DNA from: Zanthoxylum bungeanum
Taxonomy: Eukaryota > Streptophyta > Magnoliopsida > Sapindales > Rutaceae
DNA length: 64,000 nucleotides
NCBI GenBank assembly: GCA_019454045.1
Contig: SKCR01025359.1
Coordinates: forward strand, 1 to 64,000
Direction of reading: 5' to 3'
Shown: piece after piece, positions 43,652 to 57,011 of the stretch
How the letters are laid out: every line of letters starts with the position of its first letter
Numbering within the stretch: the first letter of the stretch is position 1
Notes under the pieces: model-generated
The model's database searches: none
Seen by the model: the letters and a program-made list of their open reading frames with translations, nothing else
What the model was told of the DNA's origin: nothing
Translations under genes and position numbers: made by a program

Positions 43652-46382
43652 TGTAGGCACTGTATTTTTTCATATAAGTCCCGATGATGAGCCTCGTTCG
43701 GAGGAACTACCTTTTATGTTGCGGAAGTTGCGGAAAACGGACGTCGGAAGGGAAGAGTCAGGAATTGGTACCATGTTGGATTAAATTCGCTTGCTTAGCT
43801 TCGGGTTTGCTCGTTAAGCCTATGTTTTAAAATTTATCCCCGGCCCAAAACCCTAAACAAACAAAACCACTCAAACCACCCATGCACTCCACGAGAACAA
43901 CCCTCTCCCATTCAACAAAAAAAACAAAACACACATAAAGAAACAAACTACCCATTATTCCCCTAACACCCATGCAATACCCATATCTCACCCATGCATC
44001 CCCACGTGAATCACAAACAAACACAAAACAACAAAGCAATAAAGACCAAGCAAACAACCCTCAACACTTATGAACCACCCATGCATAACCATACAACACT
44101 CCCCTATAAAAACAACCAAAACCCTAGGCTCTCTGCTCCCGGACACTATCATTTTCTCACGGCAGTAACAAGGACGCCTTAGCCTCCCTAACGTCCCACA
44201 AACCCTAAGCTCACAAATATACTTGGCTCCCTCCTCACTCACACAGGCCACGGCAACAAGACTTCAACAAACAGCACAACACACGCCCCTTACACCAAAA
44301 CTCAACAACAACCCTCATCCCCACGGCAAACCCTAAAACACATAACAACCACTAACCCTAAACACTCTCCACCTTCACACCTCACCTCACAAATCAGCCC
44401 CTTCAACACGCCATTACTCTTCACAATACAGCTCACCATTCACGGCCTCCCTCTAAAAGAAACCTAAACTGCTCACGCCCTTCCTTCTCTCTCTCAACCT
44501 TAACAGCCTTATCCCTCTCACCCCAACTCCCCCTCAGCAGCCACTCACCGACATCAACAGCCCTAATCGCCCCTAAAGCTACAAACCCTAGCATATCCCC
44601 CCTCAATCTCACGTAACAACAAATAGACCCCACAAAGCAGTCCAAACCCATGCACAGAAGCCTCTCACGACATAATAAACCTTAATCACGCACGTCTCTT
44701 CTTCAAAAGCCACCATTTACACATAAAAGGCCATCCTCTCCTATTCCTTCATCTCTTGGCAGCCACTAAAACCCAAAGGCCCTTCTTTTAGATCTCTATT
44801 CTCTTAACACTCGACAGCACCCCCCTAAAAGACCAAAAGCCAAGACACTCACACTCACCAAACACTCACCGAGTATAAAAGCAATGAACAACAAAGCAAC
44901 CTTCCTCACCAAACCGCATGAAAGTCGCGCCAGCCCCATGCACATGTGAAGCCAACCAAAAAACCTATCCCTACTAGCCGAATAAACCAGCCCCAACGAA
45001 CACACACCCTTCACAAACCTAAACATACTCACACTTAAGCAAACATTCACACCGACTGAAATAAGCAACAAGTTGCCCTCCATATCACCAACCAAACCAA
45101 GGAAATAGACGAACCTACTAGCCACGAATCGAAACCAAAATAAGACAAAACAGTTCCTAAAACACTCCCCAAACCGTGAGCCTAACTCCCCTTAAAAGAA
45201 CCAGAACGAGTCCCAAAACACACCTCAAAACAGCTCCATAACTGAAGAATAATCGGTACCAAAACTGTCCCTCAATAATCGACCCAAACAGCAGCCCATT
45301 ACCGAGAAACATCCCCTAACCGAGACAAAACAGCCCTCAAACTGCCCCGAAACAGTCCCCGAAACCTGCACTAAAAAACCCCAAAACCAGCCCCAGTAAA
45401 GCTGCCTTAAACCACCAAAATTCTACCCTAAAACACTGCCCAAATACCGCAGAAATAGTGAGCAAACAACAGCCCGAAACAATGAAGCAACGAAGGAAAA
45501 CAACGAACCATTAAATCGGAAAAGTCGCGGAGCATCAACCCTTCTGACAACCGCGTAACGCACTTCCAAGAGACGACTTAAGAGGTTAGACCTGAGGGCA
45601 CCCCTTTTATTTATTCTCTTTTTATTTTTATTTATTATCTTATTTCACTTCGCATGAGTATTGTTGATTGGTGCATGATGTGAATTCTGGATGAACGGAA
45701 TATGTGTTCTCTCTTGCGGTATATCGGATGGAAACCCGGACATAAATTTCGTAGCCGAATCTGAATGGACGTATTGTGGTTCGCACTCGAGATACAATGC
45801 ACCGTACCACTTGAGAGACACACGTATTTTGTTTCATCCAACCTTGTATTCGAGCATGATTAGGTTGCTAGTATGTTATTTATTCCTTAATGATGATTTA
45901 GCCATTTGTACGTTGTTTCTTTATGAATGTTATAGTTATTTTCTTTCACAATAGGAATTTAATTTATGTTTATGTTGATGTTATTTTTTCTTTATATTTG
46001 ATAATTCAACATGCCCATTGTGTGATATCGTATGTTTTCCGTTATGATAACTTACTTTCAAAGCATGCAAACTTAGACGTAGGATTTACTTTCATGAATG
46101 CAAACTAGATCTAGGTTATTCTTGGATATATATGTTGCGTAGATTCGGTTAAGTTATTGCACAAATCATTTTACTACAAGTGGCATAAGTAAAGGACCAT
46201 TCTGAACCCAACGATTTGAGGTCTTCTCTTACGAGGGGTGAGTGCGGCCTTAAATCATTTTCCCGGTTCACACCGGGTGGAGACTCCATGTTATTTCTCC
46301 GGTTTAGTTCCCCAGCGGGCTATTCCGTACTCCCAACTAGGCCGCGAGCCTAGAACAGCGTCTCCAATTTTTGTGTCCTATA
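43652..46382 (+). mobile_element. LTR E, Tat-like, plus orientation
   Basis: Starts TGTAGGCACTGTATTTTTTC and ends GTGTCCTATA, about 2.7 kb. It holds the complement of the blocks seen in the minus-strand LTRs (cctcgcaaggg, ccgtccattc). The middle (43850-45500) is C/A-rich. Frames inside are not genes. Confidence 0.8.
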
Positions 46383-46385
46383 GTC

Positions 46386-46403
46386 TAGCGACTTCACTGG
46401 GGA
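46386..46403 (+). promoter_or_regulatory. Primer binding site, copy E
   Basis: TAGCGACTTCACTGGGGA, two differences from the other Tat-like copies, three bases after the LTR end. Confidence 0.65.
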
Positions 46404-47303
46404 TGGAGAATCAGCCTCGAAATAATGTCTTGTAATGTTTGTGATTTATTTTTTAAATTAACCATGTCTACTGTGGGTTTAAGGAGTTAATCAAAGGCGT
46501 TATTAAAGTTATGTGATGGTTTAATGTCTTCCTTCATTCACTATCTTTCTATAAGGAAAAGCTGCGAAGGCATCTAGATAATCATTACCCCGTATCTCAT
46601 TGTGACAGAATAATTTGGAGGACTTATTGTTTATTCCTGTCACCAAAGTGATAAGAGCCTAAGATGCTTGGGTATTTAAGAGAGCTTGCTCCACCCTCCA
46701 TCTGGGGAATCTGCAATAAGAAATCCATTTGACAGTTAATCACATACCGTAAGGTATAAAAAAGGTGCGCTCACTTGGTCGCTTGAACCCTTGAGTAGGG
46801 AGTCCTAGTTGTGGGCAATTCTTCGTCGGCGGGAGACTTTGTTTACATTCCTTTAAACCTACATGTGAACCATAGTTGCACGACCCATAGAAATCATTTC
46901 TTTATGCTTGTGTTTAGGACCATCATCATTTGGATTCAATTAGACTTTTTGTCAAGAGATATGAACTTGTTGGGCCATTTAAATTGGGATGAGTTCGTGT
47001 CCTTTGACAATTGGGTCAAAAGTTTCTAAAATTTCAATGGGCCGTTTTTTATTTGGGCCTCTTATCATTTAAAGTTGTTTAGCCATGTTATCACAAAAGT
47101 ATAAACTTGTTGGGCCTTTTCAACTGGGACAAGTTTGCACCAAGCGATAGTATGATTGAATGTTTTAAAATGATAATGGGCCAACTTGTATAAACATTTT
47201 GATAGACTTGTGTATTTCATGCATTACATGCAGTTTTAAGAGACATCATAGATACCCGTTGGGTTAGGAAAGAGGAAGACTTGTCAAGTGGCCAATAACA
47301 AGC
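46404..47303 (+). other. Untranslated leader of Tat-like copy E
   Basis: Complement of the leaders at 11392-12328 and 18412-19348, for example gttgggccattt-aattgggatgagttcgtg near 46970. No gene. Confidence 0.65.
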
Positions 47304-48586
47304 ATGAGTGAATCAGTTAACGAAGAATCCTGTATGAATCAGTTGGAAGCTAATCTCGCCAAGGTTACCGAGCAACTGCAAGCTCTGACTACTACTATGA
47401 CAAATCTGGTTGTGCCCCGTGCCGCGGGAGGTTCTGAAAATGAGAGGCGTGAGGAGCCTCCGAATAGATTGAATGATGATATCCCTATCTTTGATGATGA
47501 CATGGCTAATTATGCCGCAGGAAGGACAACCGGGTCTCAAGCTGAATTACAGAAACTCTGTGACCAGGTAGAATCGGTTACCCGTAAGCTGAAGGGTAAG
47601 CATGAAGATTTGCTAGACTATGAAGCAATGACATTTGAGGAGCAGCTGCCGGCTCAGTTTAAGATGCCCAACATAGCCAAATTCACTAGGAACGGGGACC
47701 TGAGGGTCCATCTCCGACAATATGTCTTGGTAATGAGTTCAGTGGGGATGTCACAACACCAAATTCAGAAGATGTTTGGGATGTCGCTTGAGGGGGCACC
47801 CGTAGTGTGGTACCATAGTCTTGAGAGAAATGTTAAGGATGATTGGAGGATATTGGCAGATGCCTTTCTAAAACAGTACGTCACATATTTGGAGATCGAC
47901 TTCTCGCTTCGTGACATGGAGAATACCAAACAGAAACCGGAGGAAAGTTTCAAAGAGTATGTAGATCGCTGGAGGAGCCAGCTTCTAAAGATGCAGACTC
48001 GGCATTCGGAGAAGGACCAGATCAAAATGATCATCAAGGGCACCAAGCCCTCTATTTATGGTAAGCTGAGGAAGATAAACTCGATGATTGCTGATTTCCG
48101 ACAGCTGAGGGAGACTGTTATTGATATTGAGGAGAAAGAGGCCAGAATAGAAGGAATATTGGATGGCCTTCAGGGACCATGCCCGCTACCGCTGAGGTCA
48201 CTGCCATAAAAAACATGCGATTTTCCAACCATGGAAAGCCTCTTTCAAGGGTGTTTAAAAAGCTGAAGGCGCAGGTACTTCTAGAACCCTTAGAGCCAAA
48301 ACCAATTCCAAACCTTGTGCCACCCAACCTTGACCTAAACCTGTATTGTCACTTCCATCGGAGAAGAGGCCATGAAACTGACAACTACACCCGCCTTAGG
48401 CATGAGATCCAAAACCTCATTGACTCCCATAAAATACCCGACCTAGAAAGAGAACAACCAAACACGCACAGAACTCCTTTACCTGATTACCACTCTGTTC
48501 CACCACCCACCTACATGATCAACTCCGCCCTACCCGAAACCTTTGTCCTCCAAACTCTCAACCACCAAGCTTCTTGTATGGGATAG
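47304..48586 (+). pseudogene. Tat-like gag (copy E), best preserved
   Basis: Starts MSESVNEESCMNQLEANLAK. Open for 293 codons to about 48182, and then a frameshift leads into 48179-48586. Capsid words are FEEQLPAQFKMPNIAKFTRN, WRILADAFLKQYVTYLEIDF and KMIIKGTKPSIYGKLRKINS. The second part has NLYCHFHRRRGHETDNYTRL, where the last zinc-binding Cys of the CHFH-GH-C motif is replaced, and PPPTYMINSALPETFVLQTL. One shift and the lost Cys suggest recent decay. No pol follows. Confidence 0.88.
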
Positions 48587-49048
48587 GGGATGGCAGTAGT
48601 GAAGATTCATAGGCTGAGGAAGAAGGCAATGCCGCAGACGATGAAGATGTTTTCCCTAGTCTATTTAATTGTAATCCTGCATTTTTAATAAGAAATACAT
48701 TGATTTTTCTTACATGTTGGAATCTTTTCCTCAATAGTTAAGCATGAGTCCGGTGATGACATTGTTTGCTGTAGGGAGAAACCTTAGAAATGATAAGTGC
48801 GAGATGTGCTCTCATCCGGTACTCTGAATGGATTGATCTCAGCTAGACTTACGAGCACTTGATTACAGGATCTAGCAGTAGAAGCCTGAGTAGTCAACGA
48901 GATGACTAATTGAAGAGATGGCGGGATAGTGAATGACTGTTTGCCTACATGTCCATCCTGGTTTACTTATGCTACGATATATGATATGGTTGGAAACAAA
49001 GAGAACGTCTCTGAAAAGAAAAGGAAAAAATAGACCACATATAACCGA
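48587..49048 (+). other. 3' spacer of Tat-like copy E, pol deleted
   Basis: Directly after gag comes sequence whose complement lies at 8200-8600 in copy C (gataagtgcgagatgtgctctcatccgg). Protease, RT, RNase H and integrase are therefore all absent. It ends near the junction with the copia composite, where the word gtttgcctacatgtccatc occurs on both sides (48951 and 49070). Confidence 0.65.
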
Positions 49049-52000
49049 TAAGCGTGAAAAAATATAACCGTTTGCCTACATGTCCATCTTGGTTGCCTTC
49101 ATATCTGCTTTGTCCAAACGGCAGTCACGCTTCCGTGATCCGTTTGCCACATTTAGGCAGACATTTTGGGATATGTCCTTTTTCTTCCCAAAAACAATAT
49201 AATGTTGCCTTTGCCCTTTTCAATACTCCAGAAGCCTTTTGACCAATCCACGGGTTTCTAGAATATCGAAGTATGGTGCGCCTTGCGCTACTTGCCAAAT
49301 TGTAAATTTTGACTTTATCTCCTTGAGAATAGTCATTAACTCTCCAAGAGTTATTTATTGCAATTTAGTACTTCTAAAATTTTAAAGATATATTTATGAA
49401 GATCCTTTAATTTCTTTATCATACTTTAAAGATCTAATCCTTAGTTCTGATTCAGAAATTAAGGAGTCTACTGCGACAAGCTTAATGGATTAAGCACTTA
49501 AGTTATCATCACATGATCTTCCAAAGATTATGCTCTACTGTTTGCTTAACTCCGGGCTTAGGCTTAATACGTTATTTTATCAAATAATGTAACTTATTAT
49601 TTTTAAGGACCATCCTGAAATATTATTCCCAATTTGAAAATTAAACCATTTAAATACATTTTCCCTATGATTATGTTTCAAATGTTAATCTTTCAATTTA
49701 TCTTGATTCTAATAGTCCAACTATTTAATCAACGATTTGTGGTACTATTTATTATATTGATTATTATAGTCCAACTATACAATAAAATATAATTTAAATT
49801 AATTAACCTCAATTATATTGATTTCTATAGTCCAACTATAAAATCAACTATTGATTGAAATTAATTAATCCAAATATATTGATTACTATAATCCAATTAT
49901 ATAATCAACTATAATACAGTCCAACTGTTTAATTAAAACAACAATTTAAATATTAGTCCAACTAACATTTAATTTATAACGACGAATGATATTTGTTTGA
50001 GCGCGTATGGCAAGTAATTAAACGAATATTGCAAATTCAATTCTTGCCTCCCACTATTTTTCGGCGAGCCTCTAACCCTCTGTCGAGTACTCGGGAAATC
50101 GTGTTTCCTAGTGGGCTAGGATCCCGTTAAATATCACACAATCTTGACTTTGGCCAACAAATTGTATGATAATTAACTAGGTAGATCTCTAAGATCGATT
50201 GGATCCAATCCAATTCCTAGATCCGGTAGGAGGACATCCAAGTCCGGAACATATATCTTATATATGCCAATACATCCAATGTATTACCTAACCTTTTTCC
50301 TCTGAATCAACTAAGCCTTGGCTTTGGCACAACAAACTTAGTGATCCCAGTCAAGCGCGACCCATTGACCATGGAAAGCTTCGTAATCAATGTCGATGGA
50401 CAAGAAGTGGTCTTGACTTTGGCCAACAAACCACAACTTGGACAAGACACTGACATGGAACAAAGCTCTCGTGATTCAAACACATCCTCGACGGACAAAG
50501 GCCTTTACTTTGGCCAACAAGCCAATGCCAGTCTCAGACTTGAGTGAGAATCACTCAATGGAAGGAAAGACACTTAATATTGTGCGAGGGTTTTTTGAGT
50601 GCAAATTGGCAACCAATTTATTATCTTTGTTAAGGTCTCATCATCATACACCTTTAAACATGCATTCTAAATACATAATAAAGCGCGTATAATGATATAC
50701 AGATGGATACTTTACCCATTGATCCTAGATCAAATATCTCCCTTTCTCTCTCCCGCTAGCACAAGTATCACACAAGTATCACTTCTACCCGTTACACTAC
50801 ACTTCTAAAGAAACCTCATTTACATTGAGAGGAATAGGTGAGAAGAGAATACAAAGAAATGAGAGGTAATAAGGCTAGACACGCAGGTCCAATTAATAAA
50901 TCAAATTTATTACAACAATTTCTAAAATTGTCCCACCCATCTAATATCCATCTGATATACATTATGCATGCATCGCAACCATGTATTCACACAAGCATGT
51001 TATCAATCAATTTAATCAAATTAATTAATATGATAATTAGTGATCATCCAATGTTCAAACTACGATTTGATTTTGTTCGAGTCAAACTCGTTATTGCGAA
51101 TAAGTACTCAAAGTACATATTCTCGAATTAAATTAAACTACATCATTAAATCCAATTTAATATGCATTCAATTCTAATTCACTATTTAATTCCAAATTAA
51201 ATACTACACTTTATTAATGAACTTTTACGACTTAAATTCCAAATTTAATCGCAACGGGTCTCAAAACCCGATTAACGTCCAACGTCAATTTAATTAAAGT
51301 CCAATGGGCTTTTAATTAATTTCTTAAGGCGTGGACTTTTGGTCAACTCGGGTCAAATCGATAACCAAAGTCCAATATGGGAATTACCTCATGAGCCTAG
51401 AAATCAATCTTGGCCCATTAGGCCCAATTAAACTTTAAAGGTCCATTAAGTCGCATTTGGGCTTTATGGAAGCGGTTTTGGGCCCAATTGGATCCAACCA
51501 ATTTTTCCTAAACCCAACTTTGTACAACAAAGCCCAACAAGCCCAATTACAACACAAAAGCCCAAATCCAATTTTAAGGCCAATTAATTCAACACAAAAA
51601 ATTCCAATTTCACATTTAATTAACCAAAGTGCATTAACATAATTAATCACCCAAATCATTATTTCCAAAACACAAATTAGGCTAATTAATCATGCTCATC
51701 TACATCCATTAGTGTCCAACACAAATTGATTAAAATCAAACCCATTACATGCTCATCATGTCTCGGCCAAGGGGAAATTATTTTGTCCAAATCAAATTCA
51801 ATCCAATTAAATTCAATTCAACACAAATCAATATTCCCAACACATTTCTAACTCATCCAATGAATCAAAAAATCAAAATCCCAAGACATTAAAATAGGGC
51901 ATCAAATTCGGCCATGCCAAATTTTTGGGGCAAATTTGTTCCAAACCAAATTTGATCAAATTGATCCAATCAATCTCAAATTAAAACATATCTAAGCATA

Positions 52001-52097
52001 CTAATTCATCCAATTTCATTAAACATGCTCAAATACAATTTTACCCAAATTTTTAACCCTAACCAATTTCATGCTCAACCTTTAGCTCTGATACCAT
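49049..52097 (-). pseudogene. Decayed Angela-like gag and leader, minus arm
   Basis: On the minus strand, PBS (52096-52085), a leader of about 2.4 kb, then gag remnants from about 49690 to 49060 with many stops. The gag end matches the plus arm at 54114-54370 (tacttcgatattctagaaaccc, gacatatcccaaaatgt, gaagcgtgactgccgt). The leader contains the GGCCAAAGTC words seen in the intact copy (50150, 50410 and 50510, complement) and an expanded run of tagtccaactat repeats (49700-49960). No pol follows. Confidence 0.75.
52085..52096 (-). promoter_or_regulatory. Primer binding site, initiator-Met type
   Basis: TGGTATCAGAGC on the minus strand, an exact initiator tRNA-Met complement, one base from the LTR end. 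Confidence 0.8.
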
Positions 52098-54113
52098 TGT
52101 TGGAATCTATTAAGGTCCCAAGATCAATTATAAGCATGATTCAAGTGAGAATACATATCGAAGAAGTTGCGGAATACTCACATCGATCGGTTGAGCGACG
52201 CAGAGACAACAAAAATCAAATTTCTGCCCATCTTCACTGTCACTGCAGTAGCAGTTTTTCTTCAGTGGTTTTGGATCGGTTTTGGTCCTTCGTCAAGCTC
52301 CAAGCTTTGTCGAACGGTTCCCGGCTCATGGGTGGACTTCCCTATCACCTTCGCATGTCTCGTAAGTGTGCTAGCACTTGAGAGTTTGCCATTAAATCCC
52401 ACTCTAGCTTCCCTTCTTGTTCGGCATTTTCACAAAATGCAGAGAAGAAAATAACCCACTGGTTTGGGCGTGAAGAGTATAGAGAAATGGAGAGAGAGAA
52501 TGTGTTTGGTTTGAGAAATTTGTGTATCTTATACACACATGTGAATTTCACATGCATTTCACTTGAATTTGGCTTTCAAAAAGCAAACCATTAAAGCCAT
52601 AAATGGCACCAACCACACACATCACTTCCATCAATCTTCAATAGTGACTTGCGTCAATCACTCAAAGTGAAAGACATCCATCACTTGATTGAGGAATGAT
52701 GTGATGCTAGATGCGACTAGCGATTTGATGCTTGATTTGATTTGCGTGCCGCACTCGAATTCGAAATGCGAATATGCTCGTAAATAATCTCGGGCTCAGG
52801 TTCGTTAATTCCAAATTAACGAATTTTCCGTTGCGTCGTAATTAAATGATTACGCCTAACGAAATCACTATTCATGTCGCTAATGAATTAATTCGAAATT
52901 AATTCGTTCGCCCGAATTAAAATCTAATTTTAATTCCGCGTCGAAATCCAATTTATGTTTAATATAGCAAATATATTAATTTCTCGATTAATTCCAAATT
53001 AATTGTTATCTCTCTTTTAATAGATATTTTATCCCAGATAAAATATGTCAGCAATTAATCCCAGATTAATTTTATCTCTTCTAATTAATCCCAGATTAAT
53101 ATAGAGCGTGAGTGATACGTCATCGGTGAATCTTTGGGAAGCGACCCATGAGATCCCCGGATATGTTGGCAGTAAATTCGGTCGTCGAACTATCCGAACA
53201 CGTAAGAACCAAGTACTACGTTTTACTGATTTACAAGACAAGGTTGGCCTCTAGCAAAGCGCCATGACTCCCAATTCTTCGGAAACATCCTTACAGGAAT
53301 AAAGGATCTGTATCAAGCGTAGTATACCGTAATATTGCGTATTTCTATCCAGTATCGGATCATCATGTGCTAAGCCTGGGGCTGGAATTGTGTCTGCCCC
53401 GTATGAAGCACATGTCGGATGTCTGGTGACTAGTCTCTATAATCTGATAAACATGACCTTGTCATTTTATCCCGATAGCTGCAGCATTTAAGATAACCAG
53501 TCACATATCCTACATGACCATCATCTCCATTTGACTGGAGTGACACTTCCATCTTGACATCACACCCAACACACTACGATTCTCAATATACCCAGCATTG
53601 GCGTACACAGAACCTGTTAAAGCCCTGGACGACCTCAACCAAAGTATATTGATTGTCGCAAGTATTAGTGGTGCAAGTCTCAGGTTAAGACCAAATGTAC
53701 CTACCCTGATTTCGGACTTCCATAGACACATAGTCATACTACCAATGGAATTCCGGTGAAACACAACCTCATATTACACTTGCATGAGTATCCTAAACCC
53801 AAATATATGAGAACTATGTCGTTGTGCCCTCACAACGCGCACAAGTGTAATACTAGTCTTTTACGTATTTATCGATGTCCAATCTCGATAATACTATGAC
53901 TAGGGATATTTAATGATTTATCCTTCGTGGACTGATACTGTCTCATATCATTCTCCGTCCAGGAACAAATCATAGGGACCTCTCATCATTTATACATCTA
54001 GGTGATCTAATCACAAATGATAAGAGTGCAATCTCCTTTGTCACATAGTTAATTTGTACAACAACACCATGATCTGTACAAATAGTGACGCTATGGGTCA
54101 TAATTGTCCAACA
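52098..54113 (-). mobile_element. Angela-like LTR, minus orientation
   Basis: On the minus strand it starts TGTTGGACAATTATGACCCA and ends with ccttaatagattccaaca. About 2.0 kb. It is the 5' LTR of the minus arm and abuts plus-strand copia gag at 54114. Confidence 0.85.
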
Positions 54114-57011
54114 AATGACTAATCTCAATGAGATAAAAGTCAAACTTTGCAATTAGGCAAGTAGCGCTAGTCGCACCTTACTTCGATATTCTAGAAACCC
54201 GAGGCTTGGCCAAAGGCTACCGGAATATGGAAAAGGGCAAATGCAATATCATTATAATCTTCTGGGAAGATAAATGACATATCCCAAAATGTATGCCTTA
54301 AATGTGGGAAACGGGATCAAGGAAGCGTGACTGCCGTTAGGACAAAGCAGACATGAAGGAATAGAAGACGAGCAAGGCTCTGAATTCAAATGTGATTGTC
54401 ATAAATATATTCATCACTAGTATTTAAAATTGGATTTTAGATACTTAGTGTGATATATATATATATATTGATGTTCAGAATCTGTTATGAATAGGATACT
54501 GACTTCAATAGAGATTAATCTGCGAATTGGAAACGGGACGACTGTCGCTGTTTTAACCGTAGAAACCTAATTTTAGGAACTACCCTCGGGTGTGTATCTA
54601 AATTAGGAAACTATTATAATGTAACTAGTTTGACTAGAAACATTATCTTTATATCAGTGTATAACCCGCTGCGGGTGAACCATTATATTCTAGAACACTA
54701 AAGTGTTTTATTATATAAAGATGATATTGAGATAAACACATTAGATGTAAATAACAGAATTTATATTTTGAATATAAATAAATCTCAAACATATAACATG
54801 ACAAACAAATAGCTCAAACTGATTTGATCAGGAGAAACTTAAAAGTGGCATTGTTGTCTGGGACACAATCAAACAAGAATTGTATATCCACACTTTTGAA
54901 GAGTGGGTACTCAGACTGATTTGATTCCAATCAAATAAAGTCAACGAATCTAGTTTATTGGGCAAAGTGCCTAAAATACTATTTACTTGGTAAAAGTGTA
55001 AATGCCACCAATCTGTTAGCCCTAGTTCATAGTGAAGCAAGTAGGCCCATATCTAGCTAGGCTAGATGTGGATATGAATATTACATGACCTTTACGGATG
55101 TGGCATCGCGTTATGGTTATGTGTTTCTTTTGAAGAACACAAATCGGAAACTTTTAGAGTTTCGACGCGAAATAGACAAACAGATCGACTAAAGTATTAA
55201 ACCGTCACGGTTAGACCGTAATGGAAAATACTTAAGAATAAGTTTCTCGTATACTTGAAAGAGTATAGGATTCTTTCAATGAGGACTCCTTCCGGAACAC
55301 GTCAAAGCGACGGTGTGTCCGAACCGGATAAACCGAATTTTGTTGGACTTGATAAGGTTAATCAACGGATAAGCTTTAAACAGTGCAAGAACTTATTTAG
55401 AATAAGGTTCCATAATAATCTGTTTGACAGACTTCATATTAAATATGAACAGGAAAGAAACCAGGTTTCTCATTCCTGATAATTTGGGTATGCTAGGCAT
55501 ATGTTTGGATGATACCAAACTAGATCTCAAATTGGATAAGGGCCAATTGTATGTTATCCTAGGGATTCCATAAGTATAATACTTATACAACTCACTAGAG
55601 AACAATTATATTGTTTCTCACCATGCGGTTTTCCTAAGAGGAATACCGATATGCAGTGGTAAGTGGGAGGATAGTAAAACTCGATGAAAATCGGAGTAAT
55701 ACTATTCAAGGCACATATTCCTTAATGGAACACAAATAGTTCATCAAGGATGAAACTATTACCAATAATCTTCGAATACACAAGAACCGCGTATGTCGGA
55801 GAGATTTAGAAAACAACCTGGGGTATGGGTTTCTGATCTCACCTCATGAAGATGTCAATCTTATTGAGGTATACCAACTGACTACATATGAGGAAGTGAT
55901 ACAAGGTATCGACTCCCTATTATGACAAAGTGTCATGAGTCTGGAATGGATTCCATGTATATCAACCAGTTTGGATACTAGTTGATGTACCGTAAGGCAT
56001 TATGGCTATTGGTACAGTATAAGTCTTCAAGGAAGACATACATTGATGGCAACATACCAACGTATAAAGCTAGGATTTTAGCGGAAAGGTATCGTTATCA
56101 ACATTGTGTTGATTACGATTCAACCTTTTACCTGTTGCCACGTTAAATCCATTTGGATAATGCAAGCATTAGGTTCTTGGAATTGTCGTTTTGATGTAAT
56201 CATAATAGTTTATGATTTAATTCAAAATGAAATGATTCTTGTGTATATAAGAGGGTTAGTGGGAGCGCACTGACAGTGGTTATCCTACAAATGATGATAA
56301 TATGTCATTTCTTGGAAATGATATTCCCATAAAATAACTATCGGCGAAAGCTTGGCTTTCGAAAACTCTCAGTGGAATCGTACATTGGAAAATGTACGCT
56401 ACCTAGTGTCTCATACGCTTTGAGCATACGAAGTCACTAACAGGCCAATCCGAGTGATAGTCACTGGATTGATGTTAAGAACATCCGTTAGTATCTTAGA
56501 GATCTAAAGATGCTGTCTTAATCTATGGAGAATGAGAACTTGAAGTGACTGGGATCACTGTAGCAAGTTTCCTAAACCGATAAAACGACTATAAGTTGTA
56601 AACGGTACTACAAAGTTTAAATAACATAACAGTGAGCTGGAAATCTTCCAAGCAAGATACTGTTACCGAATAAACAACAAATGCGGGTTATTGCTGCAGC
56701 TGAGGCGGCAAATGAAGCCATTTGGGTCGATAACAAATCTAATTAGATTAGATATAGTTCTGTTAGCAGCTGAGCTAGGCTCGAGCACATGCTAAAGAAT
56801 TAATAGTCTCATCAACGATCCAGATACATACTTCGATATTCATCTGATTCGTTCAGATCATACATCGTGGCGATGTGATGATCGTATAAATCACATCAGA
56901 CGATAATCATAGAAATCCGCTGACGAAAGTCCTTTCTCAGCAGTTTGAGCCAACCGTACATAGTTCGGGTGTCAGACACTCGAGTGACTGGCTATAGGCC
57001 AAGTGGGAGAT
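54114..57011 (+). pseudogene. Decayed Angela-like pol, plus arm
   Basis: Gag end with CLKCGK (about 54290-54340), a protease remnant, integrase pieces (GTRQSDGVSEPDK at 55300, KNQVSHS at 55460), RT pieces with internal deletions (55990-56350) and RNase H pieces (56400-56900), all full of stops. It ends with the polypurine tract AAGTGGGAGAT at 57001-57011. Old and inactive. Confidence 0.8.

Noticed and set aside
44796..45125. 109-residue minus-strand frame with hydrophobic stretches, and neighbours at 43827-44651
   Set aside because: They lie in the low-complexity middle of LTR E. The matching region of other LTRs has no such frame.
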